Positions 1-7,035 of a DNA stretch of 64,000 nucleotides are shown in pieces (the stretch's first letter is position 1; every line of letters begins with the position of its first letter). A model generated the notes under the pieces. That model made no database searches. It saw only the letters and a program-made list of their open reading frames with translations, and was not told the DNA's origin. The stretch is from Gemmatimonadota bacterium. Its GTDB lineage: Bacteria; Latescibacterota; UBA2968; UBA8231. The translations under genes and the position numbers were made by a program. Location of the stretch: NCBI GenBank assembly GCA_009841115.1, contig VXML01000095.1, forward strand, positions 64,002-128,001, written 5' to 3'.

Positions 1-330
1 TTCCAGCCGATACTCGGTCGTGGTTTGCACGAGAGGGGCCTCTAAAGGTGGCAAATAGCGGCCGGGTGCTACTGGGTCAGGTGCATACTCAAAGATCTGA
101 TCCCCTTGGAAGACAAGCACTTGGGCATCGGACACCCCCGCCGCATCCCGACTATAGGTTTGGCCGGGAGGCAGGATGCGCCGCACGAACAATTCGGGCA
201 GGGTCTGATCAACTATCAGAATCCCGTCCACCACCAACTCGCTGCCTTCTTCTACCGAGCCGAAGAGATCCCCTGGCTGGCGCTCAGCAGCGCAGGCTGT
301 CAGGCACAGGACGATAAAAATGTAGCGCAC
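1..330 (-). CDS. TonB-receptor-associated lipoprotein, DUF4249-like (3' end outside window)
   Basis: Read on the minus strand from a GTG preceded by AAGGAGA at good spacing. The protein opens with a short hydrophobic stretch ending in a perfect lipobox, LTAC, with Cys13 as the predicted lipidated residue, so it should be anchored in the outer membrane. The stretch SELVVDGILIVDQ just after the anchor fits the start of DUF4249-type lipoproteins, which accompany carboxypeptidase-regulatory TonB receptors in the FCB group. It starts 10 bases after the stop of the TonB receptor upstream in the same direction, so the two are almost certainly co-transcribed and probably form one receptor-lipoprotein unit. 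Only 110 codons are visible; the rest lies beyond the window edge. The lipoprotein call is firm; the DUF4249 label rests on context and a short motif. Confidence 0.75.
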   Translation of the reverse strand, partial: MRYIFIVLCLTACAAERQPGDLFGSVEEGSELVVDGILIVDQTLPELFVRRILPPGQTYSRDAAGVSDAQVLVFQGDQIFEYAPDPVAPGRYLPPLEAPLVQTTTEYRLE

Positions 331-340
331 GATTTTCTCC

Positions 341-2587
341 TTAAAACGAAAAATTGAAACCCAGCGTCGGCACGATGGGTAACTGCTTGATCACCTCCGG
401 CTCGGTCTCGGGATTGTTCGTGTTGAACTGCACGAACCACTCGTTGCGGCGACTGTAGATATTGAAAATTTGCAAGTAGAACTCGACGTCAAGACCCCAC
501 AGCCCAAACTTGCGGCTGGCACTGGCATCAAGGCGGTGATAGGGCAGCAGGCGGGCACTGTTGCGGTTGGCTGGTAGCACGTAGTCTTGCAGTGACCCAG
601 TGGTCGGCTCGCGCAGCGAATAGCGGGCCGAGGCTGGGGTGAAAGCCTGTCCGGTGGCGTACACGAGGTTTGAGCCAAGGCGCCATTTGCCCAAGTTGTA
701 CGAGACCACAAAAGACAGATCGTGGCGGCGGTCGTACTTGGGGGGGAAGGCGCGTCCACGGTTTAGTTCGGAGAAAGTGCGCCGCGTCCAGCCTAGGGTG
801 TAGCCCACCCAGCCGGTGAGCGCCCCAGTGCGCCGCTGCAAAAAGACCTCGACCCCGCTGGCCCAGCCGCTACCCCCGCTTTTGAATATGTCCTCCGAGC
901 GCGTGCTTTCGCTATCAACGGCCACCGCGTTGTCCAGCACCACCAGATTGGCCAAATCGGTGTAGTATGCCTCCACTGAGAGTTGGTAGCGCCGCGACGG
1001 GTTCCACTCAGTGCCTATCACCCCCTGATAAGAGCGGCCCGGCTCGACGCTATTGTCCAGCGGCACCCAGAAATCGCCGCCGCTGAAGGCTTCGGAGGTG
1101 ATCAATTGCAGGTACTGGCGGTACATCCCCGCAGCGGCCTTGACGCGAATGTTTTCGCTGAGGGCGCGGCTGAGGGACAGCCTCGGCGTGAAATGCATGC
1201 GATCCCCGACGCTGAAATAAGTACCTCGTCCCCCGAGTCGCAGCCGCGTGGTGGGCCCGGCCTGCCACTCGTCTTGGACGTAGGCCGAGGCCAACACCGA
1301 CTTCTGGTACAAGGTCTCTTCCTCCCGATTGAAGGATTGGGAATAGTCGAACTCGAACAGGGTAGCCAGAAAGCCTAAGGTGAGGGTGTGGTCGCGGTTG
1401 GCGAAGTAATCCACGTCGCCCTTGAGCGACCAATCGCGGATGCTGTTGGTAATGCCGAACGGCGTGCCGAAGAAACTAAACAAGAGGATGCTTTCGTACG
1501 ATGAGCCGGCGGCCATGAAGTGACCAAACAGGGTCGGTGAAAACACCCGCGTCCAGCGCGCGGTCACGGCGCGGTTGCCCCAGCGCAAATCGGCGAAGGA
1601 CTCATCCTCATCTTCTGCGTCCACCCGCAGATCGTCTTGGCCCCAGTACGTGCTCACGGTAAAGGTGTCGTCGCCCCACCGTTGGTTTACTTTGCCGTTG
1701 AAGTCGTAGAAGTAATAGTTCAAAGGGATGTCTACATCGAAAGAGCGGACGGCGCTGAGCACGGGTTCTAGGTAGGTGCGGCGACCGGCCATCATCCACG
1801 AGCCTTGGCCCACCGGCCCTTCGGCCAGCAAGCGGCTCGCGATCAGGCTGATGCCGCCCCGGCCGCTGAAGCGCTGTCGGTTGCCCTCGCGGTTGCTCAC
1901 GTCGAGTACCGCCCCGAGCGTGCGGCCGTACGCAGCCGGATAGGCCCCTTTGTATAGCTGGACATCCTTGATGGCGTCGGGGTTGAAGGTCGAGAAGAAG
2001 CCGAAGAGATGGGAGGGATTGTACAGGGGGATGTGGTCGAGGAGAATGGCCGTTTGGTCGGGGCCGCCGCCGCGCACGTACAGGCCGCTGCTGATATCCG
2101 ACGCCGACTGTATGCCCGGCAGCAACTGCAAGCTGCGGAGGAGATCGGCCTCGCCAACGGCCGGCATTTGCTGCAACGGCTCGACCTGCAGGGCGATAAA
2201 ACTGCTCTGGGTGGCTTGCTCCAACTCTTCGCTGCGCTCGGCCTCCACCACGACCTCTTCGCCAATGTCCACTGGCTTAGGTACTAGCGCCACGTCGAAC
2301 CGCACGGCCTCGTTGGTACTAAAACTCAGCGTGTCCCACCGGGTCTGGTAGCCGATGTGCGACGTGTTCACCACGTGCGTGCCAGGCGGCACTTGCTTGA
2401 TGGCGTAATAGCCGCTGTTGTTGCTAGTCGCTCCGAGCTGAAGCTCCTCCACTACGACGACCGCCAAGATTAGGGCTTCGCCGTTGTCGGCGTCGGTGAC
2501 AAAACCGCTCAAAGTGGCACTTGGGGTCTGGGCCGCCACGGGCATGGCCACCAAGAGAGCCACCATCCAATATCTAATAATTACCAT
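341..2587 (-). CDS. TonB-dependent outer-membrane receptor (copy 1)
   Basis: 748-residue outer-membrane active transporter that would import an unknown ligand using TonB energy. Signal peptide 1-19 (cleavage after VAA). Residues about 25-110 are a carboxypeptidase-regulatory-like beta-sandwich (SGFVTDADNGEAL, GYYAIKQVPPGTH). Residues about 120-235 are the plug, with LYVRGGGPDQTAILLD and YGRTLGAVLDVSNREGN typical of this subclass. The remainder is a 22-strand-type barrel ending in the aromatic C-terminus GFNFSF expected for outer-membrane insertion. GGAGAAAG sits just before the ATG. It is closely similar along its whole length to the receptor at 4704-6869, but has about 13 extra residues in the linker before the plug and keeps a lipoprotein partner directly downstream. 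The substrate cannot be read from sequence. Confidence 0.95.
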   Translation of the reverse strand: MVIIRYWMVALLVAMPVAAQTPSATLSGFVTDADNGEALILAVVVVEELQLGATSNNSGYYAIKQVPPGTHVVNTSHIGYQTRWDTLSFSTNEAVRFDVALVPKPVDIGEEVVVEAERSEELEQATQSSFIALQVEPLQQMPAVGEADLLRSLQLLPGIQSASDISSGLYVRGGGPDQTAILLDHIPLYNPSHLFGFFSTFNPDAIKDVQLYKGAYPAAYGRTLGAVLDVSNREGNRQRFSGRGGISLIASRLLAEGPVGQGSWMMAGRRTYLEPVLSAVRSFDVDIPLNYYFYDFNGKVNQRWGDDTFTVSTYWGQDDLRVDAEDEDESFADLRWGNRAVTARWTRVFSPTLFGHFMAAGSSYESILLFSFFGTPFGITNSIRDWSLKGDVDYFANRDHTLTLGFLATLFEFDYSQSFNREEETLYQKSVLASAYVQDEWQAGPTTRLRLGGRGTYFSVGDRMHFTPRLSLSRALSENIRVKAAAGMYRQYLQLITSEAFSGGDFWVPLDNSVEPGRSYQGVIGTEWNPSRRYQLSVEAYYTDLANLVVLDNAVAVDSESTRSEDIFKSGGSGWASGVEVFLQRRTGALTGWVGYTLGWTRRTFSELNRGRAFPPKYDRRHDLSFVVSYNLGKWRLGSNLVYATGQAFTPASARYSLREPTTGSLQDYVLPANRNSARLLPYHRLDASASRKFGLWGLDVEFYLQIFNIYSRRNEWFVQFNTNNPETEPEVIKQLPIVPTLGFNFSF

Positions 2588-2654
2588 TCTTTCTCCGTCT
2601 AAAACGATAATGCGATACTTACCACTTCCTTTTAACCCCTAAATCCGCCCTGTC

Positions 2655-2812
2655 GTTACCCCTTTGTTGCACCTCTAAGACTAGGTCACCTTGGAAGTAG
2701 TGCAGTAGATCGTCGGAGGCATAATGCCGCCAGTAAAAAAATAACGCCCCATCCAGTTTTCTTCACCTTCGGCGGCAAAGGTGTATGAGTAGAGGCGGTG
2801 GACGAAGATATT
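2655..2812 (-). pseudogene. Cyclopropane-fatty-acyl-phospholipid synthase-like gene remnant
   Basis: The gap between the photoreceptor gene and the TonB receptor is not empty. From 2812 downward the minus strand encodes NIFVHRLYSYTF followed by NWMGRYFFTGGIMP. After a one-base deletion near 2710 the next frame continues SDDLLHYFQGDLVLE. Joined, this matches the conserved C-terminal stretch of CFA-synthase-family SAM methyltransferases (a FVH...H segment, then NWM-RYFFTGG-MPS-D-LL-F). There is no start codon, no SAM-binding N-terminal half and a frameshift, so it is a dead fragment of about 50 codons. It begins 24 bases after the carH stop, the position where a downstream operon gene would sit. 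The identification is from motif memory and would need a translated search to confirm. Confidence 0.7.
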
Positions 2813-2836
2813 GTTTTACCTGTTGATCAGGCGCTT

Positions 2837-3793
2837 TTAACCTTGGGCCGATATGGTCTCTTGGCGCAAAAGACGCAAGGAATCGCGCAAATCGCTCAGG
2901 TTGGCTGGGGTAACGGCTCTAGCCTGATCGAGAAAAAGCTGGTAGTGCTGGGCGGCCCGGCCGCCGGCCAATAGGGCAATATCGTCGCCTAGCAGACGGC
3001 GCAATTTGACTAGCTCGCCGCCTAGATGGGGATCGTCGCCCGGATAGACTATGCTGAGGAGAACGGCCTTAGCACCCTTTTGCGCGGCGGCTCCGGCGAT
3101 TTCTTCGGCCGGTAGGTTGGGGCCCAGAAACGTCGAATTCCAGCCCTCTGACGTGGCTACGACCGTAGCGAGCAAAGCTCCCATCTCGTGCAATTGCCCT
3201 GCGGGCGTGGTGGCGACGACGTGGGGGGCGGCCTCCGATACTTGGAAACTGGCCTGTATGTTGCCGATAAAGCTACGCACCACGGCCGAAGCCATATGTT
3301 CGTCGGATACTCTCAAGGTGCCTTCCTGCCACATCTGGCCGATGCGCTCCATAAGGGGCTGGACCACTTCTTCGAGCAGATGCTGCTGGCTCAACGCTAT
3401 GGAGGCGCGAACCAATTGCTCTTTGAGCGAGACTGCGTCTAGCCCTTGCACTGCGACTAAGGCTCGTTCGAGGAATTCGCCGGGGTCTTTTTTCTCGTCC
3501 TCTTCATCGGTCGGCCTCTGAGCCAACGGTGCTGCTGCTTGCTCAGCGCGGACCAGCTTCATCAGCTCGGGCGTGGAAAGATGGGCGATGCGGCCAATGC
3601 TATGTCCGGCCTGTACTGCCTGTTGCAACCATTGTAGGCGCGCGATGTCCTCGTCCGAATAAAGCCGTCTATTGGTCGCCGTCCGCGCGGGCACCACGGC
3701 TTGATAGCGCTTTTCCCAGACGCGGATGACATGGGCCGAAAGCCCGGTCCGCCGCACTACTACTTTGATAGAATGTCCCGGCGTCGATTCCAT
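2837..3793 (-). CDS. carH: MerR-family B12-binding light-sensing repressor (CarH/LitR type)
   Basis: 318 residues from the ATG at 3793. Longer upstream frames give a low-complexity N-terminus overlapping fas1 and are rejected. Residues 9-55 are a MerR winged helix (VVVRRTGLS, VIRVWEKRY, RRLYSDEDI). Residues 105-180 form the four-helix B12 cap with W155-x9-E165-H166, the diagnostic CarH motif whose Trp and Glu-His pack against the adenosyl group. Residues 190-310 are the cobalamin-binding Rossmann domain with GQLHEMG, where His202 would be the lower axial cobalt ligand. The spacing W-E-H-H (10, 1, 36) nearly equals that in Thermus CarH. In the dark such proteins are DNA-binding tetramers; light cleaves the Co-C bond and releases DNA. 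Oddity: the residue after the Trp is Gln156, not the His that caps cobalt after photolysis in Thermus CarH. Confidence 0.9.
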   Translation of the reverse strand: MESTPGHSIKVVVRRTGLSAHVIRVWEKRYQAVVPARTATNRRLYSDEDIARLQWLQQAVQAGHSIGRIAHLSTPELMKLVRAEQAAAPLAQRPTDEEDEKKDPGEFLERALVAVQGLDAVSLKEQLVRASIALSQQHLLEEVVQPLMERIGQMWQEGTLRVSDEHMASAVVRSFIGNIQASFQVSEAAPHVVATTPAGQLHEMGALLATVVATSEGWNSTFLGPNLPAEEIAGAAAQKGAKAVLLSIVYPGDDPHLGGELVKLRRLLGDDIALLAGGRAAQHYQLFLDQARAVTPANLSDLRDSLRLLRQETISAQG

Positions 3794-3853
3794 AGCACAG
3801 CAAACAAGCGTTTTCTGCCCATTTCCACAATCTCCCGCGTCTTCGTGGCAAAG

Positions 3854-3899
3854 CGAAGAAGGCCGTAGCAAAAAAGGACATTCGCTGCGGCCTTCTTCG
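3854..3899 (-). terminator. Long hairpin between fas1 and carH
   Basis: Perfect 12-bp arms CGAAGAAGGCCG and CGGCCTTCTTCG, extendable by four more pairs with one G-U, enclose a 14-base loop. It lies just after the fas1 stop and upstream of carH in the direction of transcription. There is no T-run after the stem on the minus strand, so full termination is doubtful. It may instead attenuate read-through into carH or protect the fas1 message from 3' decay. Confidence 0.4.
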
Positions 3900-3914
3900 T
3901 CTGAGTTCGCTGGT

Positions 3915-4451
3915 TTAACGAGTTTGCTGCTTGGCCGTACCCCAAGTACTGCTTTCGACAGCGGTAGCAGGCGGAGGCAGGAGCACCGCATCAATGATGT
4001 GGATTACCCCATTACTGGCGGCCACGTCCGCTTGGACGACATTGGCATTGTTGATCATCACGCCGCTGTCGCTGACGCTGATATCGATCGAGTCGCCACT
4101 GAGGGTGGTAGCCGAACTTAGCTCCACTACGTCGGCGGCCATGACCGAACCCGCGACAACGTGATAAAGCAGGATCGAGGTCAGCAGATCCTTATTCTCG
4201 GGCAACAGCAGCGACTCGACGGTGCCCTCTGGCAAAGCGGCGAATGCCTCGTCCGTGGGGGCAAAGACGGTTAAGGGGCCTTCGCCCTTGAGCGCATCGA
4301 CTAAATCCGCGGCCTGAACCGCGGCGACCAGCGTGTTAAAGGTGCCCGCCCCGACGGCAACATCGACGATATCCTCGTCTTGGGCTTGGGCTGGGCTTGC
4401 CCAAAACGCGAGGGCTAGCGCCATGAGTACGGTAATACGAGCGAGGTTCAT
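3915..4451 (-). CDS. Secreted fasciclin (FAS1) domain protein
   Basis: 178 residues. Signal peptide 1-23, cleaved after AQA. A single FAS1 domain spans about 28-163, with the H1 box TVFAPTDEAFAALP, the central YHVVAG motif, and the H2-like end NGVIHIIDAVLLP. FAS1 domains mediate adhesion and protein-protein contacts outside the cell; free-standing small ones are common in bacteria and their ligands are generally unknown. A strong Shine-Dalgarno, AAGGAGG, precedes the ATG. It is the first gene of a probable two-gene unit with the CarH-type repressor 121 bases downstream. Its promoter carries repeats that look like CarH operators, so light-induced expression is likely. Family call is secure; the role is not. 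Confidence 0.93.
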   Translation of the reverse strand: MNLARITVLMALALAFWASPAQAQDEDIVDVAVGAGTFNTLVAAVQAADLVDALKGEGPLTVFAPTDEAFAALPEGTVESLLLPENKDLLTSILLYHVVAGSVMAADVVELSSATTLSGDSIDISVSDSGVMINNANVVQADVAASNGVIHIIDAVLLPPPATAVESSTWGTAKQQTR

Positions 4452-4507
4452 GCGATTTCCTCCTTGTAAAGGTTATGGAGCCACTTTTGGCGTCCACTGT
4501 CTAATTG

Positions 4508-4536
4508 AGTGTAATTATTTGTCTATTATTTGTCAA
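4508..4536 (-). promoter_or_regulatory. Promoter of the fas1-carH unit
   Basis: On the minus strand a consensus -35 TTGACA (4536-4531) is followed by exactly 17 bases and a -10 TACACT (4513-4508), predicting a start near 4501 and a leader of about 50 bases to the fas1 ATG. It is the clearest sigma-70-type promoter in the window and lies in strikingly AT-rich DNA. Confidence 0.75.
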
Positions 4537-4577
4537 GTTATTTTATAAAATTTTTTAGACAAAATTTAGACAATCTG
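4515..4577. promoter_or_regulatory. Tandem 11-bp repeats, putative CarH operator
   Basis: Two abutting 11-mers on the minus strand, TTGACAAATAA (4536-4526) and TAGACAAATAA (4525-4515), share nine or more positions; the first contains the -35 box. Twenty bases further upstream the plus strand carries two abutting 11-mers, TAGACAAAATT (4556-4566) and TAGACAATCTG (4567-4577). The common core is TNGACAA with an 11-bp period. Thermus CarH is known to bind tandem 11-bp direct repeats that cover the -35 element, which is exactly this layout. Opposite orientation of the two pairs is unusual and could mark two tetramer sites. Confidence 0.65.
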
Positions 4578-4703
4578 TTAATTCACTATATTATGCAGGG
4601 GCTTTTAGGGCGATGGGATTGTGAGCCGATACGTATCCGGCGAGACGCGAAGGGGCCTTTTCGGTTGCATCCGCGTTGCGCTTGCCGACTTTGGATCTCG
4701 CTG

Positions 4704-6869
4704 CTAAAAAGAGAAGTTGAAGCCCAGCGTGGGGATTATGGGCAATTGCTTGATCTTGCGCGGATCGACTTCGGGATCGACCGAATCAAGCTGTACAAAC
4801 CACTCATTGCGGCGGCTGTACACATTGAATATCTGCACGTAGAACTCGCTGTCAGTTCCCCGTAATGCGAACGACCGGCTGGCGCTGACATCGAGGCGGT
4901 GATAGGGCTGCAGGCGGGCGCTGTTGCGCTGGACAGGTGACTCGGAAACCGGTGTAAATGCCTGCCCAGTGGCATACGCTAGGTTCGCGCCGAGCCGCCA
5001 TGCGCCCATCTCATAGGAAGCGACAAAAGACAGGTCGTGGCGGCGATCGTGTTTGGGGAGGAAGGGCTGGCCGTCGTTGAGTTCGGGGAAGGTGCGCCGC
5101 GTCCAACCGAGCGCGTAGCCGATCCACCCGGTGAGTGCGCCGGTGCGCCGGTGCAAAAAGACCTCGATCCCGCTGGCCCAGCCCGTGCCGCCGCTTTTGA
5201 ACACGGCTTCTGAATGCGTGTCTTCGTTGTCGTCGGGCAGTTCGGTATCCACGATTACTAGGTTGGCGAGGTCCGTGTAATAGGCATCCACGGCAAGCTG
5301 GTAGCGCGGCGAAGGGGTCCACTCGACGCCGGTGACGGCCTGATAGGATCGCCCCGGCTCGACGGTGTCGTCCAAAGGCACCCAGAAATCGCCGCCGCTG
5401 AAGGCTTCGGTAGTGATCAGTTGCAGGTGTTGGCGATACACGCCAGCGGCTGCTTTGACGCGGATTTTGTCGCTCAATGCTTGGATTAGGGACAGCCTTG
5501 GGGTGAAGTGCCAGCGGTTTCCTGTGCTGAAGTACGTTCCCCGTCCGCCCAATCGCACCCGCGTGGTCAGCCCGAGCCGCCACTCGTCCTGCACGTAGCC
5601 TTCTAACAGCACTGGCTCTTGGCGCAAGTCGAGTTGAGTCCGCTCGTTGAAGGAGCGGACAAAGTGAAACTCGAACAGAGTGGCTAGCAATCCCAAAGAA
5701 AGTGTGTGATGGCGGTTGGCGAAGTAATCTAAGTCGCCTTTGAGCGACAGGTCGCGGATGCTGTTGGCGATGCGGACGGGCGCGTCGAGGAAACGGAGCG
5801 CGACGGTGCTTTCGTATTCTGAACCGGCGACCGTGAAGTGGCCGAACAGGGCCGGCGAGAACGCACGCGTCCAGCGCGCAGTCAGGGCGCGGTTGCCCCA
5901 GCGCAGATCGACGAAAGACTCTTCGTCGTCTTCTAGGTCAATTCGCAGGTCGTCTTGTCCCCAGTACGCGCTCGCGGCGTGGGTGTCGTCGCCCCGACGC
6001 TGGTTGATGCTGCCGTTGAGGTCGTAGAAGTAATAGTTCAAGGGGATGTCCTCCCCGCGGGCGCGGAGGGCGCTGAACACGCCGTCTAAGTAGGTGCGGC
6101 GACCGGCTAGTAGCCACGAGCCTTGGCCGACTGGTCCCTCGGTGAGTAAGCGGCCTGAGATCAGGCTCACGCCACCGCGTCCGCTGGTGCGCTTGCGATT
6201 GCCCTCGCGGTTGCTCACGTCGAGCACCGCCCCGAGCGTGCGGCCGTACGGAGCGGGATAGGATCCCTTGTACAGATTGACCTCCTTAATGGCGTCTGGG
6301 TTGAAGGTCGAGAAGAGGCCGAACAGGTGGGAGGGATTGTACAGGGTAATGTCGTCAAGGAGGATGGCCGTCTGGTCGGGGCCGCCGCCGCGCACGTACA
6401 AGCCACTGCTGATATCCGCAACCGCTTGGATGCCCGGCAGTAGCTGTAAGCCGCGCAAGAGATCGGCTTCGCCGAGAGCGGGCAACTGCTGCAACGGCTT
6501 GACGCGGAGGCTGATGCGCTCGGCTTCCACCGAGACCTGCTCGCCCAGGTCCGTCGGCTTGGGGACTAGCGTCAAATCGAGCCGCACGGCCTCGTGGGCA
6601 CCAAAGTGCAGCGTGTCCCAACGGGTCTGATAGCCTAGGTGAGACGCGCTTACTATGTGCGTGCCAGCCGGTACTTGCACGACCGCGTAGTAGCCGCTGG
6701 TGTTGCTGACCGCTCTGAGTTGAAGTTTCTCGAGCGCGACGGTGGCACGGGTCAGGGCTTCGCCGCTGTCGGCGTCGGAGACAAAGCCGCTCAGGGTCGC
6801 CGCTTGTGCCGTCCCTGCCGATAGCAGACACGCTACCAGCACTCGCCTACAATTTTTTTGCAAACTCAC
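4704..6869 (-). CDS. TonB-dependent outer-membrane receptor (copy 2)
   Basis: 721 residues from a GTG start; paralogue of the receptor at 341-2587 with the same domain order. Signal peptide 1-23 (cleaved after AQA), carboxypeptidase-regulatory-like domain about 24-105, plug about 115-225 (LYVRGGGPDQTAILLD, YGRTLGAVLDVSNREGN), then the barrel, ending GFNFSF. The linker before the plug is about 13 residues shorter than in copy 1. Differences cluster in surface-loop regions of the barrel, as expected if the copies have diverged in ligand. Unlike copy 1 it has no lipoprotein gene behind it: the 112 bases after its stop contain only AT-rich DNA and the regulatory region of fas1. The ribosome site is weak. 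The two copies flank the light-response locus, consistent with an old tandem duplication split by that locus. Confidence 0.94.
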   Translation of the reverse strand: MSLQKNCRRVLVACLLSAGTAQAATLSGFVSDADSGEALTRATVALEKLQLRAVSNTSGYYAVVQVPAGTHIVSASHLGYQTRWDTLHFGAHEAVRLDLTLVPKPTDLGEQVSVEAERISLRVKPLQQLPALGEADLLRGLQLLPGIQAVADISSGLYVRGGGPDQTAILLDDITLYNPSHLFGLFSTFNPDAIKEVNLYKGSYPAPYGRTLGAVLDVSNREGNRKRTSGRGGVSLISGRLLTEGPVGQGSWLLAGRRTYLDGVFSALRARGEDIPLNYYFYDLNGSINQRRGDDTHAASAYWGQDDLRIDLEDDEESFVDLRWGNRALTARWTRAFSPALFGHFTVAGSEYESTVALRFLDAPVRIANSIRDLSLKGDLDYFANRHHTLSLGLLATLFEFHFVRSFNERTQLDLRQEPVLLEGYVQDEWRLGLTTRVRLGGRGTYFSTGNRWHFTPRLSLIQALSDKIRVKAAAGVYRQHLQLITTEAFSGGDFWVPLDDTVEPGRSYQAVTGVEWTPSPRYQLAVDAYYTDLANLVIVDTELPDDNEDTHSEAVFKSGGTGWASGIEVFLHRRTGALTGWIGYALGWTRRTFPELNDGQPFLPKHDRRHDLSFVASYEMGAWRLGANLAYATGQAFTPVSESPVQRNSARLQPYHRLDVSASRSFALRGTDSEFYVQIFNVYSRRNEWFVQLDSVDPEVDPRKIKQLPIIPTLGFNFSF

Positions 6870-7035
6870 CTGTTTGTATCTCGCTGACGTTGCTCATCGG
6901 TATGTAGAGAAACATATCGAGATATTGAGCAGGTTGCACCCCGAATAGCCGTCAAAATCGGCCGCGCCCTATGCTGGCCTCTTGGGACTTCGTATCTTTC
7001 AGGCCCTGCCATTACTACATACAAAGGACAGATTC

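Noticed and set aside
48..357. Two overlapping plus-strand reading frames at the window start
   Set aside because: The minus strand here has a ribosome site, a GTG start and a perfect lipobox directly behind the TonB receptor; the plus frames are its shadows and have no initiation signal.
3794..3994. N-terminal extension of the CarH-like protein to 385 residues
   Set aside because: The extra 67 residues overlap the end of fas1, include the intergenic hairpin and resemble no MerR N-terminus; MerR folds start close to the ATG at 3793.
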